Assembly: GCA_963727575.1 (NCBI GenBank)
Contig: CAVSIA010000017.1
Coordinates: 62,001-126,000 of the forward strand
DNA: 64,000 nucleotides
Origin: JAHQVI01 sp963727575
Lineage (GTDB): Bacteria > Pseudomonadota > Alphaproteobacteria > Rhizobiales > Rhodomicrobiaceae
Direction of reading: 5' to 3'
The translations under genes were made by a program, and so were the position numbers. Below are positions 63,783 to 64,000 of the stretch, piece after piece. The notes below the pieces were generated by a model, which saw only the letters and a program-made list of their open reading frames with translations, ran no database searches and had not been told where the DNA came from. Within the stretch, counting starts at the first letter, position 1. Each line of letters starts with the position of its first letter.

Positions 63783-64000
63783 TTAATTCGGCGCATTTTC
63801 CGCGCGCAGGAAGCCGGATTCGATGCTGGCCTCCATTCTGACCATATAATCGCAGGCCGCCTTCATGTGTTCCGCCATGATCTGGTGAGCGGTCTCGCGA
63901 ATTTCCAGCTTTGAGCGCGCGCATGAGCCGGATCTGGTAGTGCAGCGCGGTGTCGCGCAGCTCGGGATGCGGGACGTCGTAGATGCGGCGGCAGACCGCC
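63783..64000 (-). CDS. C-terminal end of a GntR/FCD-type transcriptional regulator, partial and frameshifted
   Basis: On the minus strand the sequence reads CRRIYDVPHPELRDTALHYQIRLMRALK, then, after a +1 shift near 63918, LEIRETAHQIMAEHMKAACDYMVRME and a terminal ESGFLRAENAPN before TAA at 63783. The helical pattern H-Q-I-M-A-E-H-M-K-A-A with a following Met/Arg helix is that of the FCD ligand-binding domain of FadR-type GntR regulators. The DNA-binding part lies outside the window. It could control the adjacent transporter and glucan genes. Confidence is limited by the short fragment. Confidence 0.5.
   Translation of the reverse strand, partial: RSAAASTTSRIPSCATPRCTTRSGSCARSKLEIRETAHQIMAEHMKAACDYMVRMEASIESGFLRAENAPN

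Noticed and set aside
1..64000. CRISPR arrays, tRNA or rRNA genes, phage or transposase genes
   Set aside because: No regularly spaced direct repeats, cloverleaf-like sequences or transposase/integrase motifs were seen in either strand.

Overview
This GC-rich window (roughly two thirds G+C by eye) comes from a purple phototrophic alphaproteobacterium. It is most likely a member of the Hyphomicrobiales (Rhizobiales): every photosynthesis gene is of the type-2 (quinone) reaction-centre, bacteriochlorophyll a type, with a PpsR/AerR regulator pair and an oxidative AcsF cyclase. Genus cannot be fixed from reading alone.

Layout. 1-8.5 kb is housekeeping or accessory DNA: the 3' part of hutF, hutC, an amidase, a flavin/pyridoxamine-oxidase-like protein, two uncharacterised envelope proteins, a RidA protein and a MerR-regulated MFS pump. 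8.6-49.7 kb is an apparently complete photosynthesis gene cluster (PGC) of about 41 kb with a strong rho-independent terminator at each end. Leftward it reads bchCXYZ-pufQBALMC. A divergent carotenoid pair follows (crtF leftward, crtDC rightward). Next come a leftward operon bchG-pucC-bchP-tspO-(88 aa)-bchI-bchD-bchO-(DUF3422)-(45 aa) and the leftward regulators aerR-ppsR. Last is the long rightward superoperon bchFNBHLM-lhaA-puhABC-(100 aa)-acsF-puhE-hemA. 49.7-52.1 kb holds topoisomerase IB, a small membrane protein and an SGNH hydrolase. 52.1-57.2 kb is a group 3b-like soluble [NiFe] hydrogenase operon with its maturation protease and a cyclic-nucleotide-binding-fold protein. 57.3-64 kb is a leftward carbohydrate cluster (GH94 phosphorylase-like, GH144/glycoamylase-like, a COG4178 ABC exporter) and the end of a GntR/FCD-like regulator.

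How it works together. hemA supplies 5-aminolevulinate. bchHID(O), bchM, acsF, bchLNB, bchF, bchXYZ, bchC, bchG and bchP then take protoporphyrin IX to phytylated bacteriochlorophyll a. crtCDF finish spirilloxanthin-type carotenoids, but crtB, crtI and crtE are not in the window. pufBALMC, puhA and the assembly factors (pufQ, puhB, puhC, puhE, lhaA, pucC-like) build the LH1-RC core with a tetraheme cytochrome. TGT-N12-ACA palindromes (PpsR boxes) lie ahead of bchC, between crtF and crtD, ahead of bchG and ahead of bchF, so the main pigment operons appear to form one PpsR regulon, with AerR as the likely antirepressor.

Data caution. About twenty genes, including core genes such as bchH, bchM, bchY, crtF, puhC and hemA, are split by single-base shifts. 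Nearly all are +1 insertions, so they look like sequencing or assembly errors rather than real pseudogenes. I have annotated each as one gene and given the shift positions.
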